Shown in pieces: positions 47,201 through 59,007 of a stretch of 64,000 nt of DNA; the first letter of the stretch is position 1; every line of letters begins with the position of its first letter. The notes under the pieces are model-generated. The model did no database searches and was not told the DNA's origin. It saw only the letters and a program-made list of their open reading frames with translations. Source of the stretch: Enoplolaimus lenunculus. Lineage: Eukaryota > Nematoda > Enoplea > Enoplida > Thoracostomopsidae. Location: the NCBI GenBank assembly GCA_030248215.1, contig JASANG010001737.1:1-64000 (forward strand). Reading direction: 5' to 3'. The translations under genes and the position numbers were made by a program.

Positions 47201-50200
47201 CCGATTCCAATATATTCAGTTCCACATTGCAGCTTGATATTCATCTTAGAGATGTCCCGGAGTACACCCGTGGACAGAAGGTGCCGGGGCCACACGGTAC
47301 CGTAGACGATAGCAGAAAAAATCATTTACCTATCTGCTCGAATGCTCAGTAAATAAATTTAAAACGGCTTTACCACGTAGCAAAACATTGCTGCTGGGAA
47401 AATTTCTTTTTAAACACTACAGCAGCACTGCAGTACGTATGTAACTTTTTCTTCGCATGCCTAGGCAAAACGTCGCGCGATGCTATATCATAAATACGGT
47501 ACCTTACACCGAGGTGCATGCGTACGTAAAAGCTACATTAAATGTGAAGTTCCGGGCCCCGGTAAAAATCCTGGCTCCGAGAAATCTCTAATTCATCTAT
47601 ATATTTTGTGGGCCTGAAGCTTGTATCGTCACTAGTGGTGGTGATGGTCTTATCAGTTAATAGCAGATAGGCATCCGAGACGTATTTGAAGACCATTATT
47701 GTAATGACAATAAGAATAATTTTAAATTACGTGTGCTGATTGATTATTTAAATTATTTGAAAACTTTGTTTATTTTTATTTTTAGATTCAAAGGCCAATA
47801 TTCGCGCGCTATGATCAATGTTGCTAGCCTTGGCGAAATTCAATATGGTGTGTGTTTGCCTGCGTCGTGTAACATGACTGATGTTAATATAATCCTTTAC
47901 AATGCATTTAGTAAGTGCATTACGTATTTTGAGATATTATTCTGTGCCCAGCTAAGAACTGCACTTTACCTCTTACGGCACTTGTGTACCGAGAACTTTC
48001 AACTGGTCGTGGCCTACGTTGGAAATAGCCGCAAAAGATTGGTCTGTAAATAGAGTTTTCGAAACGGTAAGTTAACGATAGTACAATAAAGTAACGTCTT
48101 CTTAACCTGTAGTTCGGTAGATAATTGTAAGGACGTTTTCTCATTTGGCTTTGCCGCTGCACAACACGTATTCAAGGTGCGACCGGATGTTCGGATCCGG
48201 TTTAATATCCGCCAAACACCAATATTCGTATCCGGTTCCGGTATTTGTTATAAACATATATGGTAAAAGGAATTTTTGAAAGAGCTACCACCTCAAGTAT
48301 CCAGTATCCAATATAAACCTACCGGATATTTGCTTTTACCGGATGCTTGCGGTGGTGGTGCCGCATTTCAAAAATGACTTTCTAAAAGTGGCGTAATATC
48401 TTGCTGTGATTGCGTTTCTGAGCAAGTCAAGAAGTTCAAGTTTTAACACGCTGCATTAAAAATGAAAAGTCAAGCTGACAATAAATTCTAATTCAGTAAC
48501 CATTGCCCGACTCGAGTACTTCTACCAGTTCCCAAATTTGCATGCTATGTCCGGTTAATATCTGGTTCCGGTGAAAAATGTACTATCTGGTTCCGGTATA
48601 CGACAAATTAATAGCCTATCGCACCCTTCTATTAGTACAACAAAGAGTGCATGATGCTCTTTAACAAGAGTATTGCGTTTTTGGCCGATCCCCGTATTTA
48701 AAATGGGGGTAGGTATCACATGCAATACCCCTAAAATAAACCATATGCAGAGCAGTTTTGATGCCGCATACATAGATAGTGCCATGGTTCGCACAGGTTG
48801 TAACGCACCTCTAAATAAATGGAGGTTGATCAAAAACACAGCGCGTGCCGGGTAAATTTTGCACCGTGTGGGACCCCAAGAGTTGCATACTCTTGTATCA
48901 TGCACTCTTGGTATAACACTAACACATATTGTAGTTATCTTTTAACTAACATCGACTATTTTTCTTGCTCAGGTCGTATCAGCAGTTCACTGACGTTTAC
49001 GTTTGCACAAACCTACGGTTCGTTTAGTATTTGGAACAGTTCAAAGGCTACAGCAACTATGTAAGTTTTTTGTGTTTGTATTAAGATGCATCCATACGTG
49101 GCGTGGTGTAATGTTAAATTTAGTTATTGGCATATATAGTTTTCAGGATTATTTTGTCGTACATATTATTATAGTAGCAGGGCTGCCAGCAATGCTCTCT
49201 ACCACTCCGAGGGTCTGACTCTCTATATTTAGAGCAGGGGGATACAGAAACTGTGTCCACCCTATGTTTTGGGGAGAGTGGCTTCGAAGTTAGCTTGAAG
49301 GAAGCCAGAAGTACTTTCAATGTCGCATTTCAGTGTGTATATAAGGTTTCCCTCTTCATAAACTTCTGGATTCATTTGTGAACTCAGACTCAGCATATAT
49401 TTTGCTGAGTCCGTGGACCGTCACTTTTTAGCCCGTTTTAAGCCCTTTGCTACACGATTATCATTTCAGGACACTGAGACGTCGCAAGTCCGGCCATGCT
49501 GCTAGATTATATATAAAGCATGTGTTTTAAATTTTAGGACCAAATTCAGGTTATTATTATGAAAATTTGCGGGTCCGGGTTTTGGCTTTGTGAAATTCTG
49601 GGTCCGGCTACGTACTTTGAAATGTCGCATTTCTAATATTTAAACGATTCTTGTGACGTGGTACTCAGAAAAGCAGTGAACACGTCTTGCTTCTGATTGT
49701 CTAAAGTTAAAAAATAAGACTATGGTTTTTTGACTATTTTAAGGCATTTCGGCTTAGTGAAGCACCATGTTGCATCGTATGTGAATTTCCGTACGACGTC
49801 AGATGACAATTTATAAACAAAAAGTTGTCACCTGCGGCGTTTTTTATTCTTTTATTTTTAAATTTTTGATTTTGATATTTGAGGTAAATCTATATTTTAG
49901 GGTTCTCTTTTGTATTTTCAGCTCAATATTGATCGTTTGGTTGGTGGTTTTGTGTCTCGTTACACTGTATGACGTGTTGATTATACGTCAGAATTTGAGG
50001 GTTAGTGAAATATAGCTCTGGGCTTTCCGGGAAAGATAGGATGGGACTTCCGCACAGCGAAATCCCCCTGTTTTTGCTTGCCTTCAGGTTTCTAACAATC
50101 TAGGATATAGCGAATTGTCCACTTCTAAACGGACGCATTTATCGGCCAAAAATGATATTAAATGAGACCAGAAGTGTGTACTGTATTCTGAGAGTTATCA

Positions 50201-53200
50201 GAAGTCCGGATCGTGGGGTGAAGCCTTTTGTCCACAAAAAATGGGAGGGGAGAAGCTAGAAGTCAATATCTTTCCATAATAACGCAGAGTCAGTTTGTTT
50301 ACTTTTTTGACTATTTCTTGTGTAGAAACTGTTATAAAATTTACCGTTTGAAATGAGCTTTATGCTCAAATTTTGTATCGTGACTGTTTCAGCTTCGTTA
50401 TTTTGCTACGCAAACATTTTAATTTGTCAAGAGCGATGATATATTTCAGATAAATCGGATAAAAACGTCAAATGATGAAGACGTTTCTGATCACAATAGG
50501 AGTAAGTATTTATGAACTGTGACAGTCGCGGACAGAATTCAGCGCTCAGTAATCGCCTTTGCGTGTGCGATCGCTGTTTGTAATCGCGTTTGAATCTTTT
50601 GTTTGATAATTCGCGCATAGAGACACGGTTGCAGTTCTGTCCGTGTCTGTAGCGATCAGTGTAAAATTTAGCAGCAGTGTGGCTTGGACATGGCTTTGTT
50701 TTAGAACGGTATATACTTCATGTAAAAATTTTCGAATGAGTGAGACATTGTGTGGCCCTTCTAGAACGTGGCAGGTCCATTTTACAAGTTATTAAATGTG
50801 AAATCTGTCCGTATTTTTAACTTACATTTAAATTTTCAAGGTAAGTGCAATGTATATTTTCTGTCCTTTGAAGCCGCCTTCGGTTAGAATTTTGAAACGA
50901 TTTGGTAGGTAGTATACAGACGCTGTTTACCAGCATAATATTCTAAAATGGTAGTGGTCACTTCGTTGGAAGGAGACGAAGGTCGACTTTTTGTTTGCAG
51001 GGAGTTCTAAAATAAATTTTTTAATTTATTTCGCAACTTCATTCATGTTTAGGCTTTTTCAATCAGTTGGCAATCGCGTTATCGTTGTACTCAAACGGGC
51101 GTAAAATTATGTCTTTTGAGCGTCGCTCGGGCTCATACGATTTCATTCATGGAATGCGGTTCCTCAGTATGGCGTGGGTCATTTTGGGACATACTTATTT
51201 CTTCATGTTTCTGTTTTCAGGTATTAGTTGTTTTCAAATATTAGTTTTATAGACTGCAGTTTAAGTCTTGCATACTGATCATAACTACCTTCAGGTTCAT
51301 CGTCCAAATTAACAGTAACCGGTGTTTGCGTTTGTTGCTTTAGTTTTTTAAGATGATCTCTTTGCTGTTCTAAGTGTTGAATCTGCCGATTTAATAGTTT
51401 CTGTTGTCTTGAGTAGTTGGCTGCACGCTATTTGAGTTCCGCGTTCTGGCTATAAACACTACGTTCGGCTTAAGATTCGAAATCATATCCAAAACTGGAA
51501 ATTATAATTATTTGATTGTAGTACTATAAGTTTCCTGAAAAACGTGTTACTATGAATTGTAATTGCTTCGGCAATCACCACTCGTAGAAAATAATCGGAC
51601 GTTCCTGGACTGGTGACTACAGTCCAAGAACGTCTGACGAGACACCCTTTAGCGGCAAGCCGGGGGATACATGCAAGTTTTATATAGCGCCCTCGTTGTC
51701 GAAAATCTCTGTTTCATAGAAACTAGCAAGATAACGAAGTTCTGCGGACGTAGGTTTTTTGATACCCCATTTTTACTTGTTTCCAAAGGGTAACGCTGGA
51801 TAAATCTTTACACTTGAACGTAACAATTTAGAGTATATTCTAAACATGTCTATTAGGTGCAGTGTGTGTACATGTACAACAAGATGCGACAGGTTATCCG
51901 GCTGCGAAGTTGCAAAAAATTGAAGCCATGCTTTATTTAGGTACAATAACGCTGGAAACCCTGATAAAGACTACCAGTGTTATTTTAGGTACCTAACAGC
52001 ATTTTAGCGTATTCCGTAGCCTAAACCTCAATGTAAAAAGAAGTCTAAAATTAAGCCTAACTATAAGCGAAAGTAATAGCCTTCGTCCTAAGCCTACATT
52101 ATTTTATAGTACCAGGGAAAACCGGATGACCTTAAAAATAATATGTGCCATGCAAATATTGTAACGGAACTCAACGCTAGAAAAAGAGAATAGTTGAATA
52201 GGGTCTTGGTAAGCTTACCGTGAACAAATCCCCCGCTATTCTACGTCCTCGCTTGTTGTTGGTAACTTTTCCTAAGGTAAGAAAGATGATAGCATTGTCA
52301 TGAAATTGTTGGCAGTTTATTTACTTTTTATTGATCGACAGCTAATTGGTTTGGTTTGTTTTAGATAACACAGCACTCACTGCGCTAGATGTTTTGAAAC
52401 AGTTTGCATTTACAACGATAGCGAATGGATCATTTTCAGTTGATACCTTTTTTCTGATCAGGTACAAAGCTTAATATGGTCATATTCTCTGAGTAGATCG
52501 GGTACTATGAAATTCCTGTAACAGCTACCCATAGAATTCATTATTTTATTGCTGTTACACCTGAATTAACGGTACTATTTAGTACAATGGTTGAAGTCTA
52601 AACTGGAGAACATTGCTTGTTTTGAAAAGGGGGTGTTCTTGTATAAGCATTAATACATTAGTCCGTAGGGTTCTGGTCCAGACAAAGCTTTAAAACCAAT
52701 GTTACTTTATGGGCTGTAGTGGTAACCTTAGCTTATTCGTAAAACTCAGCATAAAAGTAAGTCCAACCCTAAGACTAAGCTTAAGCTGTCGGTAAACCGC
52801 TACGCACTTAAAAGTAACATGGGTTACATTGTTGTTATGAGACTTTAATGGCCGTTTATCTGAAAAGTAATGCTGCTTAAGTTATGGATGTGAATGTTTC
52901 AAAATTTTCGGGCGCGAAGGTTCAACATTCCCAGATTTTTCCTTTCGAAAATTTGTAAAATTACGCAGGAAGAATCGCAATTGCGAAACATCCGCTACCG
53001 CGGGTGAGAATTTGAGAGTGTTGGTGGGATACATGATGGCTTGGTCGGCGTACCGCTTTCTAAAACCGATTTTGGACTCAAGTCATTCTACTTTAGCCCT
53101 TATACACATTGAGTACACTAAGATCAATTAAATACAAATAGTCTATTAGCAATACATTTACATAGAATGTCAGGTCAGTGTTTAACATTGTTACATGTTT

Positions 53201-56200
53201 GTGTAGCGTAAAATCTCCACAGGACATGAGCGTTACCTACGCCCCAGTGGTCATGATAAACGACTTCCACCGCAAGACTAGATTTCGAAATCCGTCTTGA
53301 AATCAGATGAAATGAAAATATTCATGTGATAAAGTGTTAATCGTTACTATTTTCTAATGCAATGTTAATGAAACCAGCCCGAAAGTCATCCCTAGTTGCA
53401 GTTGCACACAACTAGTAAACCAGGGACATGTAGTGAAATTCGTACGGATTACGGTTTCAAAGATTTCAGTTTTTATGGCAAAGTTTTCGTAATTTTTTCT
53501 ATGCCAATTTCATATACTACATACTTGGTGTGGATACATTTTAGTATTATATGCGTTTCTATTTTTAGCGGATTCTTACTGTGTGCGCTTTGGCTACGGG
53601 AAACCGATAAGCGTAATGGTGAAAATATTAAATCGCCTGCTACATGGATTATATTTTACGTTCACCGGTATTTAAGGTAATGATTTACAAAAATTGTTGG
53701 AGGCCCGTAGTTAGCCCAATGTATATACTAAAGGAAGCAGAAAAATTTGGAGGAACATACGACGAGTGTGTGTGATAATTTACCATCGAGTCAAAACTTT
53801 TGCAGGGGATACGAAAAAATCGAGCTGGATGAACCCTCCGAAGCTACGGAGCGGTATTTCGAAGTTGCTTAATTTTATTGTAAGATGTCATTATTTAACT
53901 AGACATTGCGTTACTTGAAATGTGGAAGTACCGTAAGATGTTGTACCGCAGAAATGGTTCTTACGACACTTCGATGTTTTTAACGCGTATGACTTTTATG
54001 GGATATTCTGAATTACTTTCAATTATTGAATATCCAGGTTCGAAATTGTGCATCGATGTTAAGGAAATTGGATTTGGTGATATGTTACGCTGGTTTTCGT
54101 GATAAGGGGTTAGGAGTCAAAACCTACTTTTGAGGTTTGGCCAGGGGCTTTTGGGATTTTTAGGTCGGTACCACAAGAAACTTCTTTAAATTTTTGTAGG
54201 CCGTGACCACCGTTCCGAAATGCTGGTTACGCTCATGCTAGTTTTTTGCATTGTTTCAGATTGACCCCTGTATATATGATTATTATTGCAATTATTGTTG
54301 CGTTATTTCCGTATACAACCGACGGCCCGTTATGGCCTCGCAATAGCGCCGAGTACGAAGACTGTAAATATTGGTGGCGCAATTTGCTGTATATCAATAA
54401 TTTTTTCTCGTCACAAACAATGGTAAGTCTGCTAAACCATAATGAACCAGTCTTTTTCGTTCAAGTGAGTAAGTAAATATTCAAACTTAGGGTTACGGTG
54501 ACATGCAAAAGTTTGGTGTGGCAGGCATGATGTGTCTTTAAATTTTCTGGCAAATTAAATGGACAGTAAACGTCACTCATCTTAGGGTATGAGCATTCGT
54601 TTCCTTAAGTTAAAATTTGATCTCAGATGTGACAGAAAGTATTTATAGGTTAAAGGGTTTAATTGGGATAAAGGATGTATGGTTTATTTTTTACTTTCAT
54701 GGAACATTACGTGCTTGTCTAATATTGTTATATCAAATAGACGTCATGTTTTACATGCGCTAGACATCTGGAATGCCGAACAGCAGTTTTCTTAACTAAA
54801 ATTTTTTGGCGTAATGAAAAATTTAGAATGTTTAATTAGTCATTTGGTTTATGAGTTTTGGCCGCGACATATGAATCCTTAGGAAAAAACCGAAACTTTA
54901 TTCACCGTAGTTGCTGATTTTTTGTTATTATTGCATTTTGCATGTAATGTAACTCTTGTTTATATTTCAGTGTCTTGGTCAAACGTGGTATTTAGCGAAC
55001 GATATGCAATTTTACTGGTTGTCTCCGATTCTTCTCGTAACGTTGTGGTTGTAAGTATAAAAAAACTCCTTTTTTACAGCGGTGGGCGTAAGGTAAGACG
55101 AATGCAAGTAATGCTCTCATTTGTGAAAACTAACGTATTATATTCTGTGTGGAAGCCTGAAATGTTTTCGAGTTTGTGGCCAATTTAAGAACCACAGCAA
55201 GTAGGCTGTCACAAAGACAATAAAATTTGTATTTCGGTATTTTGAAAGGTTTTTATTGTGGTTGTTTTTGGCTAAATGAAAAATGCTTACTTTTTGTACT
55301 ATCACTATATAGTGCTCGCGTTGAAGTGGCTCCTGTCGTTATTGGACCCGCTTCTGTGCCTCTGTTACCGTCTCTGATAAAGTGCCTTATCTGTACATGC
55401 ATGGTGTTGTGTGTATTGAATAGTTGCAGATTTCTGTTGCGACTTTATTTTATTCTGCTTTTCAGTTTTTGGCCAATTGCTGTGTTGATTGCCAGTGTCG
55501 CGATAATCGTTCAAATGGTTCTTGCTGGGTATTTTACTGTTCATCCAGGGTAAAACATTTGGAGCATTTTTGTTTTAACAAGAGCCATTTTTGTTTGTTT
55601 AGACAGACAAGAGTGTACAGCTTTGCGCATCATTGTACGGCGCAGTTTGCAGCAACACGTAGTGATTTTATGGTTGACCACTAATCTATTTTTGGAAATA
55701 TCTCGTTTAATTTTTACAATACGATGGTATTAATCCGAAAAGGCTAAATTTATGCAACTATAATCAATGCTTCCAAGATATATGCATCATTTTTGGGGAT
55801 CGACTTTAATGAGCTTTTGCACTCTAGTGGAATTTATATTATTATCTGTGTTATTTGTCGCGTAGAGGACAATAATTGTTTTAAAACTATTGAAGGACTT
55901 AACAACTTTGTAATAATTTCGCCTAGAAAGTATTGAAAAACTTGTAAAAATCAATAGCCCTACTAAAAAAGTTGTTGGAAGGAAAAATTATTGCGGGTTT
56001 CCAGCCCTCAGCCGCCTGTTACAATAAATTATGGTGCTGTCCGCATATTATGATTGTTGATTATAATTTTAGAAATACAGATGCTCAATGGAACATGGAT
56101 TATGTTTATATTCGTCCTTATATGCGATGTGGAGCGTATATTTGGGGTATATTGACTGCATATTTCCTATACCGATATCAAAAGACGTACCATCAATATA

Positions 56201-58199
56201 AAATTCCGCAAGTGAGATGAAACTTTTCAAGTTTTTTAAAAAATAGCAAGCAATTTAGTAATTACCGCGGCTGAGTTATGCTTAAATTTTTTCGCATACA
56301 ATTCATTCTTTGCTGACTTTTTCGTGGAAAATGGTGAAAAGTATAATTTCGGGCAATATTCTGTGGACACCGTGAAATAAGGTATTTTATTTGGCGGCAA
56401 TGTAATCAGAAAAGAAGATACGAACTATGTAGAGAACTCTTCCGTATGGCTTCAATATTAAAAATAACTTTAAAATAATTTCACGCCTCTTGATCGCAGT
56501 AATTTTTTGTTGTGAAATAGGTTTAATCAGTTTCCAAAATTAAATCTGTCAGATTTTCAGAAATTTTTTAACATTTAAAGTTAAACAGTATTTGTCAGTT
56601 TGTAAATACTGACGTGATTACATTTTCAGTGTACTATTTGATTCAATAAATTTGTCTTGACTTCAGTTTTAGATCGTGCTAGTTGCTGGCTGGATTGTAA
56701 GTATTGCTGCTTTGTCCGGTCTTGTTTATGGCTATTATCCAGTGATTTCTCAACATACTGCCTGGTCTGAAGGGCAAGTTGGGTTCTATCAGGGTACAAA
56801 TCGTGTGTTTTGGGCGATGGCGCTGTCATGGTTTTTGTTCGCGTGCGCAACCGGTAACGGAGGTAAGCATTGTGAGTGAACCTGGTTCAGGTCATGGTTT
56901 TGCGTTTTCAAGCTTGACGTAGGTTTTGATTTCGTGTAACGTTTGGTACTTTTTCAAGATGATGTACACAAGGCAATAATAAAGGTAGCATAAATATATA
57001 TCTCAAGTATAATTCATAGATTGATTGCCCGATATGGTTGCAGTGAATGAAGGTGTCATAATCTGATTGCATCAAGTCATGGGTGCTAGCATAAGGGGCC
57101 ACTTAAGGGCCCTGTCCCGATGTTTGCCCATTGTTTTTCCTAAATCGCTCGGTGCCCGTTGTATAAATTAAATGAAGTACGCTTAAAACAAGACATCGCA
57201 TGGTAAAGTTGGAGAAAGATTCAGGCCTCGCTAACACTTTTTGTGCTATGCGAAATTATGTATGTAAGTTGTATACTCATCTTATCATCAACATTATTTG
57301 ATAAAAATCATTTTATTGTTTGGAATTTCAATGTAAAACCATTTTAAATAATACTAATTTAACCATTGTGAAATCATGATTTCATTTTGGTTTTAGGCCT
57401 AATCAACACGTTTCTAGCGTGGCCTGGATGGTTTCCAGCTAGTCGTTTAACGTATTGCGCGTACCTGTTGCATATGAAAGTAATGATAATGCAAGCATTT
57501 GGCACAGATCAACCGCTTCATTATTATTCTCCAGTGACTTCGGTAAGCAATATTCAGAGCGGGAACCCATCGAATCTTTGGTGTCAACTGCTTGAGTGTA
57601 TGTGTTTTGACAGTTTCCCCGGCATAGGAATACGGCTCATGCAAAGGTTTAGGCTTAGGGTGCAAAGGTTTAGGCTTAGGGAGCTTTTCCTAAGAGTAAA
57701 TGTGTGGCAAAGTGGACAAAGCCCACAAGCCTACACGTCATGGTGCAAATGGAATTTCGATTAAGCTTGGAATTCGTATTCCTATTGTGATTCCGATTGC
57801 AGAGAATGAGGTTGTGCACTACTGCAGTGAAGTATAATTCGTGCCGCCCTATTATTTTGTGTTTTTCAGATTTTGTATTTGCTCGCCGGCAATCTGTTGA
57901 TCACTTACCTAGCCTCTTTCGTATTCAGTATTTCATTTGAAGCACCGATAATGAATATTGAAAAATTAATCACTTCTCTAATTGTGAAATCCGGTAGCAC
58001 ACGACATCAAATTAGAGCTGGTGTGATGGAACGGTCCAATCCGGCCGCTCGCGAGGGTCCACTTGCGGAGAGGGAAAACGGAATTTGTAATTCAGCTGAA
58101 CCAGTGGTAACGTCTGAGCAGACATTAGATACAGAAAAAATACCGGATACAGATATCTTGACTGATAATGATGTTTTAGCAAAGGATAGATTGGTATAG
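43882..58199 (+). CDS. nrf-6-like: NRF-6-like membrane acyltransferase, 15 exons
   Basis: Multi-pass membrane protein of the 'nose resistant to fluoxetine' branch of acyltransferase family 3. Nematode members act in uptake or transport of lipophilic molecules, and the acylated substrate is unknown. Seen: join of 43882-44233, 46322-46436, 47786-47910, 48973-49060, 49922-50000, 51067-51220, 52365-52461, 53569-53676, 54260-54422, 54971-55050, 55466-55549, 56073-56211, 56673-56862, 57397-57542, 57870-58199 = 2250 nt, 749 residues and a stop, all junctions GT-AG and in phase. Order: signal peptide; extracellular NRF domain with paired cysteines (about 30-225); a first membrane helix (about 227-245); then the acyltransferase core from HGMRFLSMAWVILGHTY, through SGFLL and CLGQTWYLANDMQFY, to GNGGLINTFLAWPGW and SRLTYCAYLLH. 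An in-frame ATG at 43846 is the alternative start; 43882 gives the cleaner signal peptide. Confidence 0.93.
45162..45535 (+). mobile_element. hAT-like MITE, CCGG family, copy 2 (nested)
   Basis: 374 bp with 17-bp inverted ends CAGGGTGCAACCGGAAT, flanked by ATATATAT on both sides. About as well preserved as copies 1 and 3. Confidence 0.88.
45575..45689 (-). mobile_element. hAT-like MITE, CCGG family, truncated copy
   Basis: Only the left half of the family consensus, inverted relative to copy 2, ending CCGGTTGCACCCTG beside another ATATAT tract. Separated from copy 2 by 39 bp of TA repeat. Confidence 0.75.
45704..46163. repeat. Tandem duplication, 230-bp period
   Basis: Two nearly identical units (45704-45933, 45934-46163) covering the right end of the hAT-like element and its flank. 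Differences are only a few bases, e.g. AGATAATAGC versus AGCTAATAAC. Confidence 0.93.
46322..46436 (+). CDS. nrf-6-like: Acyltransferase exon 2: NRF domain
   Basis: 115 nt, acceptor GATTTTAG and donor GTAAGT, phase 1 to 2. It encodes FDSYGKLPSAILGGNKYALG then SWQECRKVI, the family's 'DSxGKxPxGIxxGN...GsxxxC' motif. Confidence 0.9.
46834..46940. repeat. CCGG-family-like left end, diverged
   Basis: CAGGGTGCAACCGGAATGC followed by GAATCGGAATCAGAATT-like repeats; no right end was identified with confidence. Confidence 0.45.
47786..47910 (+). CDS. nrf-6-like: Acyltransferase exon 3: NRF domain cysteine pair
   Basis: 125 nt, phase 2 to 1, donor GTAAGT. It encodes FKGQYSRAMINVASLGEIQY then GVCLPASCNMTDVNIIL, the hallmark 'G(V/I)CLPxSC' of the NRF domain. 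Confidence 0.92.
48172..48628. mobile_element. hAT-like MITE, GGTGCGACCGGAT type
   Basis: Left AAGGTGCGACCGGATG, right inverse ending CTATCGCACCCTT, with GGTTCCGGTA repeats near both ends. It lies in the acyltransferase intron between exons 3 and 4. Confidence 0.6.
48638..48916. mobile_element. Foldback MITE related to 21310-21669
   Basis: Shares AACAAGAGTATTGCGTTTTT and GGTAGGTAT with that element, with a mirrored CAAGAGTGCATGA at the right end. Confidence 0.6.
48973..49060 (+). CDS. nrf-6-like: Acyltransferase exon 4: linker before first core helix
   Basis: 88 nt, acceptor CTTGCTCAG and donor GTAAGT, phases 1 to 2 as required. It encodes a serine/threonine-rich piece (RISSSLTFTFAQTYGSFSI). 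I recognise no motif. Relatives usually have a cysteine here and this exon has none, so placement rests on splice sites and phase. Confidence 0.7.
49922..50000 (+). CDS. nrf-6-like: Acyltransferase exon 5: first transmembrane helix
   Basis: 79 nt, acceptor TTTTCAG. It encodes SILIVWLVVLCLVTLYDVLI then IRQNLR, a single hydrophobic helix followed by basic residues. Phase 0 at donor GTTAGT. Confidence 0.82.
51067..51220 (+). CDS. nrf-6-like: Acyltransferase exon 6: catalytic-core start
   Basis: 154 nt. It encodes LAIALSLYSNGRKIMSFERR, then FIHGMRFLSMAWVILGHTYF, the most conserved stretch of the family, with HGxRFLSxxWVxLGH including the histidine and arginine typical of acyltransferase family 3. 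Confidence 0.93.
52365..52461 (+). CDS. nrf-6-like: Acyltransferase exon 7
   Basis: 97 nt, phase 1 to 2. It encodes NTALTALDVLKQFAFTTIAN then GSFSVDTFFLI. 'SVDTFF' followed by SG across the junction is the family's second core motif. Confidence 0.9.
52694..52822. mobile_element. MITE of the TTAGGC-core family B, diverged
   Basis: ACCAATGTTACTTTATGGGC and the inverse CTTAAAAGTAACATGGGT, with a CCTTAGCTTA / TAAGCTTAAGC core. Confidence 0.6.
53093..53340. mobile_element. TTAA-type MITE with decayed tRNA-like core
   Basis: TTAGCCCTTATACACATTGAG at the left and CATGTGATAAAGTGTTAA at the right. The CTCCACAGGACATGAGCG and CCCCAGTGGTCATGATAAAC stretches match the 11830 copy but box B is degraded. 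Confidence 0.65.
53569..53676 (+). CDS. nrf-6-like: Acyltransferase exon 8
   Basis: 108 nt, acceptor TATTTTTAG. It encodes GFLLCALWLRETDKRNGENI then SPATWIIFYVHRYLR, the helix and the 'HRYLRLTP' membrane-loop motif completed by the next exon. Confidence 0.9.
54260..54422 (+). CDS. nrf-6-like: Acyltransferase exon 9
   Basis: 163 nt. It encodes LTPVYMIIIAIIVALFPYTT then DGPLWPRN and CKYWWRNLLYINNFF, the conserved 'GP.W......C...WW.NLLYINN' extracellular loop. Donor ATG/GTAAGT, phase 0. Confidence 0.93.
54971..55050 (+). CDS. nrf-6-like: Acyltransferase exon 10
   Basis: 80 nt, acceptor ATATTTCAG. It encodes CLGQTWYLANDMQFYWLSPI then LLVTLW. 'C.G.TWYLANDMQF' is a family signature. Phase 2 at GTAAGT. 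Confidence 0.93.
55466..55549 (+). CDS. nrf-6-like: Acyltransferase exon 11: membrane helix
   Basis: 84 nt, acceptor TTTTCAG. It encodes FFWPIAVLIASVAIIVQMVL then AGYFTVHPG, a hydrophobic helix. The donor GG/GTAAAA keeps phase 2 for the next exon. Confidence 0.85.
56073..56211 (+). CDS. nrf-6-like: Acyltransferase exon 12
   Basis: 139 nt. It encodes NTDAQWNMDYVYIRPYMRCG then AYIWGILTAYFLYRY, matching 'YxxxYxxPxxRxxPYxxGxxxGY' of the family. Phase 0 at donor CAA/GTGAGA. Confidence 0.9.
56673..56862 (+). CDS. nrf-6-like: Acyltransferase exon 13
   Basis: 190 nt. Two helices: VLVAGWIVSIAALSGLVYGY, then GTNRVFWAMALSWFLFACAT and GNGG, the conserved 'R..WA..L.W..FAC..G.GG'. Phase 1 at donor GTAAGC. 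Confidence 0.92.
57397..57542 (+). CDS. nrf-6-like: Acyltransferase exon 14
   Basis: 146 nt. It encodes LINTFLAWPGWFPASRLTYC then AYLLHMKVMIMQAF, the family's 'G.VN.FLSW....PLSRLTYCAYLVH'. The frame continues past GTAAGC, but the next exon completes the last helix. Confidence 0.92.
57870..58199 (+). CDS. nrf-6-like: Acyltransferase exon 15: last helix, tail and stop
   Basis: 330 nt with the stop, acceptor TTTTTCAG. It encodes ILYLLAGNLLITYLASFVFS then FEAPIMNIEKL, the usual 'EAP...LEK' end of the family, followed by a polar acidic cytoplasmic tail ending DVLAKDRLV. Confidence 0.92.
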   Translation: MLYLLAGNLLITYLASFVFSISFEAPIMNIEKLITSLIVKSGSTRHQIRAGVMERSNPAAREGPLAERENGICNSAEPVVTSEQTLDTEKIPDTDILTDNDVLAKDRLV

Positions 58200-58634
58200 G
58201 TGCTGCGGGATGCAGTTAAATATTTGTGATGTACGTACATACCTCTATTAATCTTCGTAGCCAGATAAAAATGCACTATGTTAGCGCTAGAGGAAACTTT
58301 CCCAAACTGTCGGAATGGGAAATGGACAAGCGTTTGTGCATATAAGGTCTTAAGCATCGGTTAGGTTTATGCTGGGTTCACGTTATAACTATGGCAGCGG
58401 AAAACTCGTTTTGTCCCTATTACCATACAGGGTAACATTTTGTCTGCTACTTGATCCGCTATCAAATTCAAAAGATTTGCATTGTCTGCTATCCTGATGT
58501 GACATCTACGTATACTTTTTGTACTATGGTATCATAGACGAAATATTGTCTGTCAGTCTCATATATGTTTGAAAATGTCTGCAAGTTGTAGTAAAAGTAC
58601 ACTATTTTGCTTGTCCTGTAGAATATCATATAAA
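58200..58634. other. 3' flank of the acyltransferase gene
   Basis: Contains no further coding frame that I trust. From about 58375 (GGTTCACGTTATAACTATGG) it is shared, at moderate divergence, with 63195 onward. Confidence 0.6.
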
Positions 58635-59007
58635 CATGGTGCAACCGGAATTCCGGTTCCGGCATTTTTTCACCTTCCGGTTCCGGTAAAGTTTTACCGG
58701 ATTTAAAAATTCCGGTGTTATAATTTGGCCGTTTTCTTAACTTTGCTAATTTTTAAGATTCTCTTTTGAAAGCCACTTGTACTCCGAATATACGCCATTG
58801 ATGGTGGATTTCACTTCAGTTGACGACGAAAATCTAAAATACAACAAATAAAATAAATACCTATGTTCGACTAAGGTTGTTTCACAAATAATAGAGCAAA
58901 AAATACGATTAAAATGAAATTTTTGGTGAAATGCAGTTTTCACTTTCCGGTTCCGGTAAAATTTTCAAATTCCGGTTCCGGTAAATTGTAATTCCGGTTG
59001 CACCCGG
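58635..59007 (-). mobile_element. hAT-like MITE, CCGG family, copy 3
   Basis: 373 bp, inverted relative to copies 1 and 2, flanked by CATATAAA / CATATAAG (7 of 8). It interrupts sequence that is continuous in the duplicate at about 63440. Confidence 0.88.

Noticed and set aside
57447-57764. Extension of acyltransferase exon 14 to 57764
   Set aside because: The frame passes a strong GTAAGC donor, then enters TTAGG-type repeats. The true last exon at 57870 completes the protein family's C-terminal helix.
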